Origin: Eupeodes corollae
Lineage: Eukaryota; Arthropoda; Insecta; Diptera; Syrphidae
Assembly: GCF_945859685.1 (NCBI RefSeq)
Contig: NC_079147.1
Coordinates: forward strand, 228,962,765-229,026,764
Direction of reading: 5' to 3'
Length of the DNA stretch: 64,000 nucleotides
Numbering within the stretch: position 1 is the stretch's first letter; every line of letters starts with the position of its first letter. The notes beneath the pieces were generated by a model. That model did not search any database, was not told where the DNA came from, and saw only the letters and a program-made list of their open reading frames with translations. This document shows, piece by piece, positions 10,840 to 22,765 of this stretch. Made by a program: the position numbers and the translations under genes.

Positions 10840-12860
10840 TTTCTTATGAGGGTTTTATATAGCGAAGCTTTGGTCCCTCGAGACAGGGCTATTTTACTCA
10901 ATTGCTTTCTTAGCCCAAAGGAACAGCGGTTATCAAGAATTATTCTTCGTTTGATCTCATCGTTAGTGTTTTTTCTGTGTTCATAGCGGAGCCTAGGTAG
11001 ACGAAGTCCTTGACTACCTCAAAGTTACGTCTATCGATGGTGACGTTTTGACTGAATCGTCGGTGTTGTAAGCCCTTGCTTGACGACAGTATGTACTTTG
11101 TTTTGCCGTCATTAACCGTTAAACCCATTTTTGCCGCCTATGCTTCAATACTCACAAAAGCCCCATTAGTTATTCCGATTATGTCAATGTCATCCGCATA
11201 TGCTAGAAATTGGACAGACTTTTGAAAGATAGTGCCTCTATTGTTGACGTGCATTATTCTTTCATGTACGATGTTTACCTTGCTCAAAATCTTTTTTGAC
11301 ATCTAAAGGTTCTGTTAAGTTGTTTCCAACCTTTTTGGAGCAGCGTGAATTACTGCGTAAATGGACGAGTTTGCCAGGGATGCTAAAACTTAACATGGCT
11401 CTACACAGTTCGTCTCTGTAGATGCTGTCATAGGCGGCTTAGAAATCGATGAAAAGCTGTTGGGTGTCGATTTGATGTTCTTGGGTTTTTTCCAGGATCT
11501 ACCGTAATGTGAATATTTGATCGAGTGTAGACTTTCCTGGTCTAAAACCTTGCTTACAAAGACCTATAAGGTTGTTGACGATGGGTGTTAGACGTTTACA
11601 TATTACGGCAGAGAAGATTTTGTAAGCGATGATAAGTAGACTGATTCCCCTATAATTGGTGCAGCTTAGAGGGTCTCCTTTTTTCAGAATCGGGTAAATA
11701 ATATTGAGGTTCTATTCATCGGGCAAACTTTTTTTGACCATATCTTACAGATAAGTTGGTGCATGCTCCTTGCCAACTTACCTCTAACTGCTTTTAAGAG
11801 CTCGGCATTCAAGCCATCCGTTCCAGCGGCTTTATTAGACTTTAGCTTAGATATAGCAATCTTTACTTCGTCTAAGTCGGGAGGACGGGATTGTTGGCTT
11901 TCGTCGTCTATGCTGAATGGATTACGCACGCTTCTTATGCCCTCTCTTTTTCCTTCCTTTTCTGCTTATAGAGCTTTCCTCCTTTTATGCAGCGCAGCTT
12001 TGCGTGTCTGTTGTTTGGCTGCATTTGCCTGCCGACATTCCCATTAAACCAGGCAGGGGTTCCTTGTTGGTGGCTGCTTGAAACCCAGCACATCAGAGGC
12101 GGCTTCTCTGATTGCATCTTGGCAATGTTGCCACTGGTTTTCGATACATTGTGTTGGAAGCAGATAACTTTGAGAGAGGTTACTTGTAACTCGGTCGGAA
12201 AAGGATTTGGCGATCTCTTGCAATTGAAGATGCTCAACGTTGTACCTTCTACCAGCACCTCCCTTTTTTGCCTTGGGTCTGGAAACCTGAAGTACGACCT
12301 TGGCTACAACGAGGTAGTGGTCCGAGTCGATGTTAGCTCCTCGGAAAGTTCGTAAATCCATGATGCTGGAAGCGTACCTGGCGTCGATCGCAAAATGGTC
12401 AAGCTGTTGCCGAATTTAGCCTTGAAGCGTATGGTCATGAGGCGCTCATTGATGCACCTATAGCTTAAGACTTTTTGCTTAGGTCTGACTCCAATGACGA
12501 AGCCGCATCGAAATAAGCGATGTTGGTCATCCTCTTTTTGCCCGGCCCATCGCATCGTATTTCCTGAATGACGGTGATGTCTGCTTTATAGCGTTCTAGG
12601 GCCTCCGCTAATTCTTCGGCCGCACGTGGTCTGTTAAGGGACCTATTATTCAACGTGCATATCCGAAGTTCGTAGTCCTTAATTCGTTTGCGTAGGTTGT
12701 CAACAGTAAATCCGTTCGTATCCGAGGCTTGTTGGTGCTTCGCAACTATAAAGTTTTTACGTGGCCAGGAAGTCACCCCGACGGCACAACCCCCAACATG
12801 GAGGGTGGCTCCTTACTATAACTCCAAGGATGGGGAGCCGTATAAATTAAATCGTGACGT
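10840..12860 (-). mobile_element. RTE-like LINE copy on the minus strand, RT intact at YADD
   Basis: Second copy of the family at 17848-20890. From the 5' end: UTR similarity near 12850-12740, then the AP-like endonuclease (NNRSLNRPRAAEELAEALER with TVIQEI, about 12680-12560), the region FRGANIDSDHYLVVAKV (12345), LLPTQCIENQWQHCQDAIRE (12170) and a Lys/Arg linker that breaks at 11935. About 100 residues are then deleted before RPPDLDEVKIAISKLKSN and GTDGLNAELLK (11900-11800). RT continues with frameshifts to AYADDIDIIG (11200-11170, catalytic Asp pair present) and MGLTVNDGKTKYILSS (11128). It stops near 10840, before the YGAE-WTL tail. Pseudogenised. Confidence 0.88.
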
Positions 12861-13253
12861 ACGTTCTCCTACTGGGCAAATTGTGAGGAATTATTGGAAA
12901 ACCCTTTACGATACTTTTTTGTCTGTTGTTTTGATACTTTTTTAAAGTTAAAGTGTTTCAAAATACATTTTGTAAATAAGCTCAAAAAGAAAATTCTGTT
13001 TGACCAGTGAAACAGTGCATACAGAATTTGATCAACCAGAAGTTTAAACTGTTGTATTATGGCCTATAGGGTATTACGATTTCAAATCGGTTAAATCGGA
13101 TCTTGAAGGTTAAGGATGTTTATTTTATGGTTAGCTTTCTTCATATTAAAGACATTTTAAAGAATGTTTTCCGGATCTTAATTGGACATCTCTAATTGCA
13201 CTGGCACTGTCATATTTGGATGTCCATTGTTCGTTATAGAATAAAACACCCTA
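12861..13253. other. Spacer between two LINE remnants
   Basis: AT-rich, no homology recognised. Confidence 0.4.
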
Positions 13254-14040
13254 AGGCCAGTTCAATGGCCCATTGTGATACCACATGAATCTTGAGGCCT
13301 CCATTTAACTCAATGAAATCAGTTTGCGTGCCTTAAGAAATGTGGAATACTGATTATGTTAATATGATTGAGATCGGTATAGAAGAATTCTCCTATAGGT
13401 AATTCTTGCCTTTTTGAACTAAAGCAGTGCATGTACAGAGGAGATGAAGAAAAGTTTACTATTCTTTCTTATGCATAGCTTCTGCAAAAGTGATTTGATA
13501 ATACTCCTAGCCGCCTTGCGTCCTTTCTTATTAAATAGTGCCCGGTGAAGACACCGATTATCAGACTAAGTAGTGTAGGCCAGATGTTTTTCGTTACTTG
13601 ACAAGTGGTGATGTTATTCCACTTGATGTTTGCCTTCTTCATAGCGTCTTGCATTTGAAATAGTTTAGTGTAGCAAGTGGTATATCGGGATAGGCCAAAC
13701 GTGGTAGAAAGGGTTATATTGTACCATTTCTGGCGAGTTCATGTAACTTACAATTTCCTAAAATGTCTCTATGGCCCGGCCCGGCAACGCATGTTAAACT
13801 ATAAAGCAACTATCTACATTAGGCATGATCGACAGTTATGAACTGTTACAGAGTCTGTAGATACAGTGTCCAGAGAACTGATAGCGGCCTGAATATTTGA
13901 GAAAATACGGATACCAGATAAATGTTGATATCACGTTTTCTTTAATCCAGGACAAGACTTCTTTTATCGCTAAAAGTTCCCCCTAGAACATGCTACAATG
14001 ATTGGAAAGGCGAAACGAGTGACTTAATATCAGTCGTTCA
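13254..14040 (-). mobile_element. LOA/I-like LINE, RNase H and C-terminal end
   Basis: A minus-strand fragment. The RNase H part is read from about 14035 with VACSRGNF (canonical VFQAEIL), IRIFSNIQAAISSLDTVST and DSVTVHNCRSCL at 13905-13810. It continues into CQVTKNIWPTLLSL and VFTGHYLIRKDARRLGV (13600-13500) and the first Cys knuckle, NHFCRSYA, where the second Cys has become Tyr. The 3' end near 13275 shares the word cccattgtgataccaca with the other copies. No RT domain is attached. Stops and frameshifts show it is dead. Confidence 0.85.
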
Positions 14041-15929
14041 GAGAATGAAAGTTGGCGAAGTTTTTTTTGATTACCTAGAATACATAACTTGGATAGACGT
14101 TTTATTAAATGTTTGGATTTAATTTTATTTTCAACTGTTAAAAAATGAAATGAGGAGATTCAACTCACCTAAAAAAGCATATAATTGTTCTCTAACTCCG
14201 TTCCCCTACGATACAATTTACAGCAGGTGAATTTCATTCTTTTTATCCTGAAGCACTTCCCTTGTTTACCAAATTAACAAATATTTACTTATTATTTTTG
14301 GAAATCTAAGGCTTAAATAAACAGCGACACGTATGTGCATTTGGCATTATAGTTTTTGTAAGATTTTGATTCCGTTTACTATCCTCTTCCGTTTGTTCTT
14401 CCTCAATGCTTAGTTTTGTTTTATGGCCTTGAACCATTGATAGTTCATAATGTTATGTTGTAGGCTAGCTCACGCGCATAATTACAAAAGATCGGATCAA
14501 CCATAAGTAAACACACTGACTTCCTCGGAAATACTCTCGTTTTCAGTACGACACCGAATAGCTAGTTTGTTCTCTAAGATCCTGTGCCTATATTTCTAGA
14601 AGAATTCCTCAATTATTGTTGGTTACATTAGAAACCTAAGCAAATACATAAATTAGTGTAATCAAAGTGTGACTGCATAGTCTGCGGTGTTTTTTGAAAC
14701 AAGTTCCTTTATAGAATGAAAAATACTGCATTTGTAATCGTTGCTATACCCGTACCTACTGTATTTGCTTAAATTTTGTATATTGGTGCCTTTTTTCCGG
14801 AAGGATCTTTGGAAGAACTTAAAAGATGCCGCACCAATGTATTATATTTACTCGCAAATATATGAAAGAGAGCGGTAGGCTCCTTTGAATATCACCCATC
14901 AATTTTTCATCGCTGATGGTTTTTTAATTAGATAGCCAGACATTTAAAAAATAAATATAAAGAAAATACCTACACTTTGACGAAAGGTGAACCCAAAATA
15001 TGGATTAGTTTCGATCTAGATTGATGGGTTTGGGTAAAGAAGAATTTATAATATATATATACGTGTATAGTGTATACCCATCAACCAATTTGAAACAAAG
15101 GTAACATTCGTATTTGATATAAACGAATTATGAAACTTTTGGCTGATGAGATTTCAAAAAGGATTGCCATTGCGTGTGCAAGAGTCAGTTTTCTGTGTCT
15201 GTTTCTGTATCTGTGTTCATTATCCCGAGAAATGAGAAGATGTTTGTTTGATAAATTGAATCTCATCAATTTGGTTTATTGTTTCTTTATAGACATGACG
15301 AGAAAAATAAAATAAGCCGTGCTGTATTTTTTTTTTTGAACTTAACAAATTCTGACACAAATGAAGGAAACATGGTGCACTATAATTATTGGCATATGAA
15401 ATCATGAGTAATTGTATGCAGATCGAACGTAAAAATTATAAATACATATGCAGGGTCTTTCTGTTCTAAATTTTATTTTAAATAGTCTGCCGTTTGAATG
15501 ACATTGTTAATGCCAGTAAAAAAAAACCTACATTGATTTCTTTCAAAATAATCTCGATTTCTTAAATATCAAAAAAAAACCTCTTATTAGAAACCCCTGT
15601 TAATAAGCTATCAATACATAAGATATATACAATTACGAAACCAACAGTCGTAAAAAAGGTTTAAAAAACAATACATGGACAACATGAGTATCCTATTTCA
15701 TTAAATTACAATTACAAATGTATTTCCTGATTTTCTATTTTACAGAATACAAACGTAATTCCAACTAGCTTGTATAAATACAAACAAAATCTGTTTAACC
15801 ATTTATTTTTTTCAAAGTTGAAAACAAGAACTGTTTTCCACAATTTTGTTAGTCCTCTTAGTTATAACATCAAAGACTAAAATAAAAGAGCAGAACAAAG
15901 TTGTTATTGCCTGTTTAATTCGTTTAAAA
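14041..15929. other. Long AT-rich interval without recognised genes
   Basis: About 1.9 kb with a small TA-rich run near 15048-15072 and homopolymer tracts. Several frames of 60-65 codons overlap on both strands near 15080-15400, but none shows a motif. Nothing supported. Confidence 0.45.
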
Positions 15930-16935
15930 AAAAAAGAGGCTGGGATGCGACCCACACTGATAACTTCCCATCCCGTCTGTCGATTTGTCTTGCTTAAAAG
16001 TTATCAATTTTTACCAAATTTCCGTACTATTTTTTGTAGATTTTATTTTTTATGAAAAAACGGACTGTTGGATTTTTATATAAAAATAACTGAATATTGA
16101 GAACAATATTTTCTGTGAAATAAAATAAGTTTGAAGCCAATATTTTCAATTTTTGAAAAGCTATTTGAGCCGAAAGTATATTTTTACCAAGTTTTAGTAT
16201 TGTTTTTTTTTTAACCAAATGTTGAAAACAATATTTCTTATAACATAAAATTAGTTTGAAGCCAATATTTAAAATTTTTGAAGAGATATTTTAGTCGAAA
16301 ATCAATTTTTACCAACTTATATACATTTTTTGTTTAGGTTTTTATTTTTTGTAAAAAACCTGTCAATTCGATTTTTCTCAATTTTCAAAATGTTGAAAAC
16401 AATATTTCTTATAAGATAAAATAAGCTTGGAGCCTAAATTTCAAGTTTTTGAAAGGATATTTGAATTGATATTCAATTTTTACGAACTTTGAGTAATGTT
16501 TTTCTTAGATTTTTATTTTTTATAAAAAAAACTGTCAATTAGATTTTTCTCAAAATTTTATCAGATGTAAAAAACATTATTTTTCGTTGCACAAAATTGT
16601 TTTAGAGATGAAATCATATTTCAGTCGTAAAATTTTGGAGGTGACAATTTTTTTTTCAGTTTTATTGATTTATAAAAAAAAGCGTTACATAGATTTTTTT
16701 CAAAAAATATACCTATTTGGTATCACGTTACAATATATTATATAAAATTTAATTCAAGTCTCTAGCGTTTTTGGTTCGTAAGATATTTAGGGTTAACCAA
16801 AATGTTCACTTTTTTTTCAAACTGCTATGGTAAAAAACCACCCGCGCCTTGAAACGTCAAGAAATGTCAAAATTTTCAATTTGACGAATTGGACCCATTA
16901 CAATAACATCCTATGGGAAGTTAAAAATGTGTATT
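15930..16935 (+). repeat. Repeat X copy 1: unclassified 1-kb repeat with ~170-bp tandem units
   Basis: The left end starts near gaggctgggatgcgac and acttcccatcccgtctg (15934-15979). The interior is a degenerate tandem array, with words such as caatttttaccaa, gtttttattttttgtaa, ctgtcaattcgattttt and gaaaacaatatttctt recurring about every 155-175 bp (phases near 16064, 16355, 16528 and 16683). The right end carries tttggttcgtaagatattt, ggttaaccaaaatg, aaacgtcaagaaatgtc and ttacaataacatcctatgg. The same order appears at 25670-27565 and, reversed, at 53655-56100. No coding potential. The ends share a short inverted TAACTTCCCAT. Confidence 0.85.
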
Positions 16936-17499
16936 ATTCGGCAAATTTTTGTAATACCATAGACTGTAACACATAACCTTAAAGTTAGCTAGTGTCAAAA
17001 AATGTTCAGTACTAGAAAATTTCATCTCATTTTAATAGACAAAGATTGTAAATACCTTAGAGATGTCGTGTGTCAAGATTTTAGAAGACACGCTGTGGTA
17101 AATCAAAAATATTTCTATACATTGTGAATTTCATTAGATGCAATAAAAAGCTGATAAAAAATGGTATTAAAATCTGAATAACAAATTATAATACAAAATT
17201 TACAAATAAATCGTTTGCACTTCGAAGCTGTCATTCTGTTCATCTTGCCCGGAAATGTTTGTCGTATTTGTGCACCACTTTATGGTTGCGCTCCCAAATA
17301 GTTAAAGAAAGGAAATTTCATTTTTAGAATACTAATCGCGTTTTTATTATTTTTCGAGTTGATTTTCGAGCTCTTTTATATCGATCTATTGCGGGAAATG
17401 AAGTTCTCGTGACCGTTGTCATCAGCCGATCTCTCGAACCTATCTTTCTTTCTTTCTACCCCGTTTCCCAAGCAATATACCGGGCGAATTAACGGACCT
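16936..17499. other. Unassigned DNA
   Basis: No feature recognised. Sequence around 17220-17500 may be further Harbinger remnant downstream of the fragment at 17500-17615, but no motif supports that. Confidence 0.35.
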
Positions 17500-17615
17500 A
17501 ATATACAATTAATTGAGTGATTGCCATGTCTATCGACATACGCTGATTCGAACTCGTTAGGAGGATCAATTTTAATCAGCGTTCCATCGAAACAGCCATT
17601 AAAAATGGCATACCT
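17500..17615 (-). mobile_element. PIF/Harbinger transposase fragment
   Basis: The minus strand encodes CFDGTLIKIDPPNEF followed by AYVDRHGNHSIN, the stretch around the first catalytic Asp of Harbinger (HARBI1-like) DDE nucleases, where the usual pattern is IDGTxIxI...YxxRKGxHSIN. The frame ends soon after 17510. The rest of the nuclease (the second Asp and the Glu) is not recognisable, so this is a small relic. A different piece of the same superfamily lies at 25240-25530. Confidence 0.75.
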
Positions 17616-17628
17616 TAAAAAAAATTAA

Positions 17629-17817
17629 TCACAATTTTAAGTAGGTAAATGGATGTTTGAGGTTGTTTATATTAATCAGCGATGGTTTCGTTATCTTCTG
17701 GCGGACAGTATTTTCAAGGAAAGTATGACCAATGGCTAAACAAACACAAGAGGTGTTTCCACTAAGGCACCTCTCCTTATCCAGACGGCAGCGGAGGAAT
17801 TTTCTAGATGGAATCAA
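17629..17817 (-). other. Unrecognised 62-codon frame
   Basis: Lies directly upstream (minus sense) of the Harbinger fragment and might be a degraded part of it, since it contains CLAIGHTFLENTVRQK. I cannot match it to a known domain. It equally may be chance. Confidence 0.15.
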
Positions 17818-17847
17818 CAGTGGCGTCTAAAGTTCCAGTAAGGTTGA

Positions 17848-20800
17848 ACTTCCTTGGAGTTCTACTAAGGATCTGGCCCTCCAGGTTGGGGGTTGTGCCG
17901 TTAGGGTGACTTTCTGGCCACGTAAAAAATACCTTTAGTTGCGAAGCACCAACAAGCCTCGGATACGGACGGATTCACTGTTGACAACCCACGCAAACGA
18001 AATAAGGACAACGAACTTCGGATATGTATGTGGAATGTTAGGTCCCTTAACAGACCACGTGCAGCCGAACAATTAGCGGAAGCCCTAAATTGCTGCAAGG
18101 CAGATATTACAGCCATCCAAGAAATGGGATGGACCGGGCAAACGCAAACTAAAAGACTGCGATATATAATTCGGCGACTGCTACCGAGAACAAAGACAGC
18201 GTCTATTTGGGTGTGGATTTGTTGTTGAAACTAGACTCAGCAAAAAAAGTCTTGAGTTTCAACAGTGTGAGCGAGCGCATCACGACAATCCGCATCAACG
18301 CTAAATTCGCCAACATAAGCCTAATATGCGCACATGCCCCAACAGAGGAGAAAGATGAAGACACCAAAGACATATTCTTCGAGCTCTTGGACAAGACATA
18401 TGAGCAGTGCCCTGGCTATGACATTAAAATTGTCTTAGGAGATTTGAATGCCAAGCTAGGAGGAGAAGACATCTTTGGTGGCATAATCGGGAGATACAGC
18501 CTGCATGACATCACCTCCGACAACGTATTCAGGCTGGTCGATTTCGCCGCAGGGCGAGACGTTCTGGTAGCTAGTACGCAGTTCACAGATCTCAATATCC
18601 TCAAGGGAACATGGAAATCTCCTGATCAATCAACCATCAACCAGGCAAAATTGACTAGGATCACTTCCTCTTTGTAGCCAAGGTACGGCTACGGATATCC
18701 CGATCCAAGCCAAGACAAGGAAGTACTGTCAGAAGATTCGACGTTAGACGGCTTCAATCGCAAAAGACTGCCATGTCCTTTTCCAATCGAGTCTCTAATA
18801 ACTTCTTAGGGAGTCCTATGCTGCTTGCATTAAGCATTGAAAACCATTGGCAACATTGCCTTGCAGCCATCAGAGATGCCGCCTCTGAAGTGCTAGGTTT
18901 CACGCGGCCATCCCAGCGAGACCTCTGGCTTGACGACGAATGCCGGCAAGCGCACGCAGCGAAACAAGAGGCATACAAAACGGCGTTGCATAAAAGGACC
19001 AGAGCTGCTCGAGAGCTCTACGAGCAAAAGAGTAGAGAGGAACACCGGCTTCTTAGATGGAAAAAAAGAGAGCATGAGAAGCGTGCGATCGAGGAGATAG
19101 AGGGATGTCACAACAGGAATGAGGTTCGTAAATTTTACCAAAAGGTAAAAAAAAACCTCCCAAGGGTACCAGCCACGAACCAAAGCCTGTAAAGACGATC
19201 AGGGGAACATCGTAGTAGAACCGAAGTCGATGCTGAGAATATGGAAAGATCACTTCTCCAAATTATATAACGGCGATGACGAACCGAATTCCCCTGTAAG
19301 GGACATAGAACCACTCAACCTCGGCGACGCAGATCAACAATTCCGCCTACCCGACCTTGACGAAGTGAAGATAGCTATATCTAAACTTAAGTCAAACAAA
19401 GACGCTGGAGCTGACGGCATCGCTGCCGAACTATTTAAAGCAGCAAGCGATGACTTGGTACGGAGCATGAACCAACTCATCTGCAAAATATGGTCATAAG
19501 AAAGCATGCCCGATGAGTGGAATCTCAGCATAGTGTGCCCGATACATAAGAAAGGAGACCATCTAAACTGCGCCAACAACAGAGGCGTCAGTCTCCTTAA
19601 CATTGCGTATAAGATTCTCTCTGCCGTATTATGTGAACGTCTGAAGCCATTCGTCAACAACCTGATTGGTCCTTATCAGTATCAGACCAGGAAAGTCCAC
19701 TATCGACCAAATATTCACACTTCGGCAGATCTTGGAAAAAACCCAGGAGCTTCAAATCGATACCCACCATCTCTTTATCGATTTTAAAGCCGCGTATGAC
19801 AGCATCTATAGGTAAGAGCTCTACCGAGCAATGTCTAGTTTTGGCATCCCTGTTAAAGTTATCCGTTTGTGCAGAATGACGATGGAGAATGCATGCTGCT
19901 CTATCAAGGTCCGAAAAGATCTTACCGATGCATTTGATGTCAAAAAAGGTTTTAGATAAGGTTATGCACTGTCATGCGACTTCTTCGATATCATTCTAGA
20001 AAGAATTGTGCAAAACTCAACCGTCAACACTACAGCCACAATCTTCCAAAAGGTCCATCCAATTACTCGGATACGCAGATGTTATTGGAAGATCAAAGCT
20101 TGATGTCAGTGGAGCGTTTTTCAGCATTGCGATGGAAGCCAAGAAAATGGGTTTAGTGGTCAATGGGAGCAAGGCCAAGTATATGCTGTCTTTAAAAAAG
20201 TACACTACTGAACTTCGACTTCTTGGAAAAGACGTCAACAAGGACAGCTGTAACTTTACCTATTCACCGCTATAGATTCAGACAACGGTACCAGCTCGGA
20301 AAGCAAATAAATAAAGAATAAATCTTGCAAATCGCTGCGTCTTTGAGTAATTGAGTGGTAAAATCCTCTTTCGAGTATCTAAAATCACCATCTTTAAGAC
20401 ACTTATCATCTCGGTTCTCATTTATGGCGCAGAGGTCTGGACCTTGTCAAAGAAAGATGAGAGCGTCCTAGAATGCTTCAAGAGAAAAATTCTTCTTGTT
20501 ATTTTTGGTCCCGTCTACATAGATGGAGAGTGGAGGAATACGACAATCTGTACGGTTTGCACAACGACACTGACCTGTTTAAAAGAATAAAAGTCCAACG
20601 ACTTAGATAGCTGAGTCATGTAGAGCGAATGGACATCAACGCTGGAGCCCGGAAAGTCTTCGAATGCATTCCCGAGAGATGGCGGTGCAGAATAGGAAGA
20701 CTTCGACTCAAGTGGCGGTGGGAGAGGACCTCAACCAATTTGGTTTTGCGAAACTGGAAGCAGCTAGCTAGGGACCGAGCTGATTGGATACGCATGTTGG

Positions 20801-20890
20801 TTGAGGCCCATATAATTCAAGAATGCTATCTGTCCAATCACGCCAACAGAATACATCGAAGTTGTTTAGCCTTAAAAATATATTAGGGTT
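17848..20890 (+). mobile_element. RTE-like LINE, nearly full length but inactive
   Basis: The longest element here. 5' UTR-like sequence shared with the 12.8-kb copy begins near 17848. Endonuclease: LRICMWNVRSLNRPRAAEQL (18015), DITAIQEMGW with the catalytic Glu (18105), a frameshift, then NAKFANISLICAHAPTEE (18300), VLGDLNAKLGG (18430) and ILKGTWKSPDQSTINQ (18595); the final IDH motif is deleted. Linker: IENHWQHCLAAIRDAASEVL (18835) and a Lys/Arg-rich helix. RT: DLDEVKIAISKLKSNKDAG (19355), CPIHKKGDHLNC (19535), DFKAAYDS (19785), and LLGYADVIG at about 20060, where the YADD box has lost its second Asp in a small deletion. C terminus: VLIYGAEVWTLSKKDES (20420), an Arg-rich tail and RDRADWIRMLVEAH (20780). 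At least five frame breaks. Confidence 0.92.
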
Positions 20891-20979
20891 TTTATTGATA
20901 ACTATTTTCTTCGGTACAGCAGATAGGCAAGCTACGTAATACATTTAAGAAGGGTCTTTGTGTAGGTACTTTCACATTT

Positions 20980-21380
20980 TAAGTATCATGCTACTGAGGA
21001 CTTTCTGATACATGCTAGTATTGCTTTACTAGAGTCAAAGCTGAGATATAGTTTACTTCCTTGGTTAAACGCAGCGCCAATACACATCAACAAGCTTCAA
21101 AAACTTCAAAATTCAGCTCTAAGGACAAACCAAAACAATAACAGGCAGCAAACCCTAAAACGCTTTCGGGTACTCAAAGTCGATAAAATTTGACTTGAAC
21201 TTATTTTGAAAAAGCAACCTTTTTAAACCTTAAAATTGAATCACTATATATTCACTTAAATAATCATAATGCACAGTCATCCGCAAGGAACATAATAAAT
21301 TGATAAATATTATTTAATAATTAAGGTAGATAAAGGACTTATAAATTTAAAGGAATAACAAAGTCTACCATGCTTCATGT
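20980..21380 (+). mobile_element. Probable LINE C-terminal remnant
   Basis: One frame reads HASIALLESKLRYSLLPW, then INKLQKLQNSALRTN and RFRVLKVDKI. This is the pattern after the RT domain in many CR1/jockey-group LINEs (IESKLRYGxxxW...LQxLQNRALR...LKVxxI). Stops follow, and no RT domain precedes it. It starts about 90 bp after the RTE-like element and is on the same strand but belongs to a different family. Confidence 0.55.
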
Positions 21381-22600
21381 CGGCTTCAACTCTGGTTTAA
21401 AGTTGAAGTTATTTTTTCGCAACTTTCGATTCGTCTTAATACTAATAGTTCATATTATTTTAATAACGAAAAATACTTTACCTGGTTAAGCTACCCTGGT
21501 CATCACTATGTATATGTCCTTCTAGCTTAGTTCCTTCCTACATGTCAAGACTTTCACTTCAAACTAATGCTGTAAACAATAATGTTGACCTTAGATGCAA
21601 AATAAAATCTGATAAAATGTACTAAACTCAAAAATTTAAAAGGTGACAGAAATTCTATGTTTGTCATTACTTTTGTGGAATTCGAAAGGGCGCCTTTCTC
21701 GACAGTAGCAAGTGGAAGTTGTCTAAACGTTTAATGGATCCATTGTGAATTAATCAAACATAATCTCCTGTCTCATCCAGCAAAGAATGATAAATGAGGA
21801 ATCTCATTAAGTTGTCGACGCAATCGATTTGGCTCTTCTCCTTTTGATGGTCGATCCTCTCGAAAATCATCTTCAATTTGGAATGACTCCATGAAATGTT
21901 TTTCTGAAAATTTGTGTTGATAAAAATCGCAACTCTTAAATCTATATACCTACACGCTACACCTTCTGATGAAAGATGAAGAAGACACCTTACCAACAAC
22001 GATGCATTGATCGATGCAGACAAAGGAACACTTCAAATATCTCCAATCTTTCGTTCGAACCTTCAGAGAGAACACTGATTCAATCTATAAGAGCACATCA
22101 ACTTCCACGACCTACATTTGATGACTTGCATTTACATATTTTGACAAGAGATATGTGGAATTCAGTAGCGTTATGGTGTTGAAGACATTACCACTTCAAT
22201 CAATGAGTTGAATGAAATATAAGAACAAAATAATTCAGTCTTTCGTAGTTTGGATTTGGAACCTATAACAACCTTGAAAGAAAAGAAAAACAAGTGGCAT
22301 GCAAAATTGACAAGGCTCTTCCCGCTATCTGCCCAGCAGCGATGTCATGTATCATGTTGTTTAACACGACAAATAAGGCTACAGCTTGATATTCCACCAA
22401 CGTGCCATCAAAAATCAAATTGAGACAATAACGATAGTTGATCGTTATTCAAAATGTTATTTATTGGACTATGTCTGAAAATCAAAAGACTGCCGACTAC
22501 GGAGACTAGCCTGAGCCACCACCTTGTTTAGTATTCACCACGATCACTTGTTCGAAGAGCATTTAGACTTTAGATAGAACCTATGGCGGGATTTCCCCCA
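21381..22600. other. Unassigned interval with overlapping unrecognised frames
   Basis: The two longest frames, 21754-22023 minus (89 codons) and 21976-22182 plus (68 codons), show no recognisable domain. They may be decayed transposon sequence, but I cannot assign a family. Confidence 0.3.
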
Positions 22601-22639
22601 TCTTTTTGAGGGACAATTATTGGTTTCTTATTGGCATGG

Positions 22640-22765
22640 ACAGCAAATTGCGTATTCGAATCTGAAATGAATGAGCATGGGCAACTTGTTGCTGCGGTGC
22701 GGTTGCGGTGGCGGAGCGGCCCAGCGGCCGGCGGTCGGAGCGGCGGCGAAAATTTACAGCACTTC
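22640..22765. repeat. GC-rich cryptic-simple patch
   Basis: A strongly GC-rich stretch (ggtggcggagcggc, gcggccggcggtcgg, agcggcggcg) in otherwise AT-rich DNA. Short words are shared with the GC-rich insertions in the mariner at 35184 and 35335. No coding frame is recognised. Confidence 0.6.
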
